From: Candidatus Nanopelagicales bacterium
Lineage (GTDB): Bacteria > Actinomycetota > Actinomycetes > S36-B12 > GCA-2699445
Assembly (NCBI GenBank): GCA_029939085.1
Contig: JAOZTQ010000083.1
Span: forward strand, 1 to 6,485
DNA: 6,485 bases
Direction: 5' to 3'
Part shown: positions 6,469 through 6,485 of the stretch, piece after piece
Numbering within the stretch: position 1 is the first letter of the stretch
Layout: the number at the start of each line of letters is the position of its first letter
The notes under the pieces: model-generated
What the model was told of the DNA's origin: nothing
Database searches by the model: none
What the model saw: the letters and a program-made list of their open reading frames with translations, nothing else
Translations under genes and position numbers: made by a program

Positions 6469-6485
6469 GCCAGGCTCTCCTCAGT
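6465..6485 (-). CDS. korA: Probable 3' end of the alpha subunit gene (korA), mostly off the window
   Basis: On the - strand the last bases can be read as six codons, TEESLA, then a TGA sharing its TG with the korB ATG (an ATGA overlap). In this family the alpha gene normally lies directly upstream of beta, which is why I propose it. The stretch is too short to identify by sequence. A second TGA at 6481-6483 in another frame is an alternative end, so the exact stop is uncertain. Confidence 0.4.
   Translation of the reverse strand, partial: TEESLA
6477..6482 (-). promoter_or_regulatory. Ribosome binding site for korB
   Basis: GAGGAG on the - strand lies eight bases before the ATG at 6468. It fixes that start and shows korB is translated from a conventional site, unlike the dehydrogenase gene downstream. 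Confidence 0.7.

Noticed and set aside
1..6485. CRISPR arrays, transposases, tRNAs, toxin-antitoxin or defence genes
   Set aside because: None seen. Genes are tightly packed core metabolic genes, with no repeat arrays and no gaps large enough to hide such elements.

Overview
This window carries five protein-coding genes of core energy metabolism from a high-G+C Gram-positive bacterium (Actinomycetota). The assignment rests on recalled resemblance of the complex I, prenyl synthase and KorB proteins to mycobacterial and streptomycete homologues, on GTG start use, on two apparently leaderless genes with actinobacterial TANNNT -10 boxes, and on a G+C content of roughly 53-63% in lines counted by hand. 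That is moderate for the phylum; I cannot name the genus.

Layout. The left half (1-3108, + strand) is the 3' end of a nuo operon: nuoM (its first few codons lie off the left edge) and nuoN, joined by a 4-base GTGA overlap. Straight after nuoN lies a hairpin (3109-3139), then a compact promoter and a long-chain polyprenyl diphosphate synthase (3163-4164, +). A 32-base gap filled by a stem-loop (4168-4196) separates it from a convergent acyl-CoA dehydrogenase gene (4197-5369, -). Further right on the - strand is korB, the beta subunit of a 2-oxoacid:ferredoxin oxidoreductase (5419-6468). It appears translationally coupled to an upstream korA whose last codons seem to reach the right edge.

How the parts fit. 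All five products can be placed around the menaquinone pool. NuoM and NuoN are proton-pumping membrane subunits of the enzyme that reduces quinone. The prenyl synthase probably makes the quinone's side chain. The acyl-CoA dehydrogenase should deliver electrons through ETF to the same pool. KorAB replaces or supplements NAD-linked 2-oxoglutarate dehydrogenase and yields reduced ferredoxin. This grouping is inferred from position and family knowledge; the sequence does not show co-regulation.

There are no mobile elements, CRISPR arrays, tRNA or rRNA genes, and no gene-free stretch longer than 54 bases. I found no candidate for an undescribed system. The points most worth checking are the matching leaderless promoters of the prenyl synthase and dehydrogenase genes, the relocated catalytic glutamate in the dehydrogenase, and the asymmetric intergenic stem-loop.
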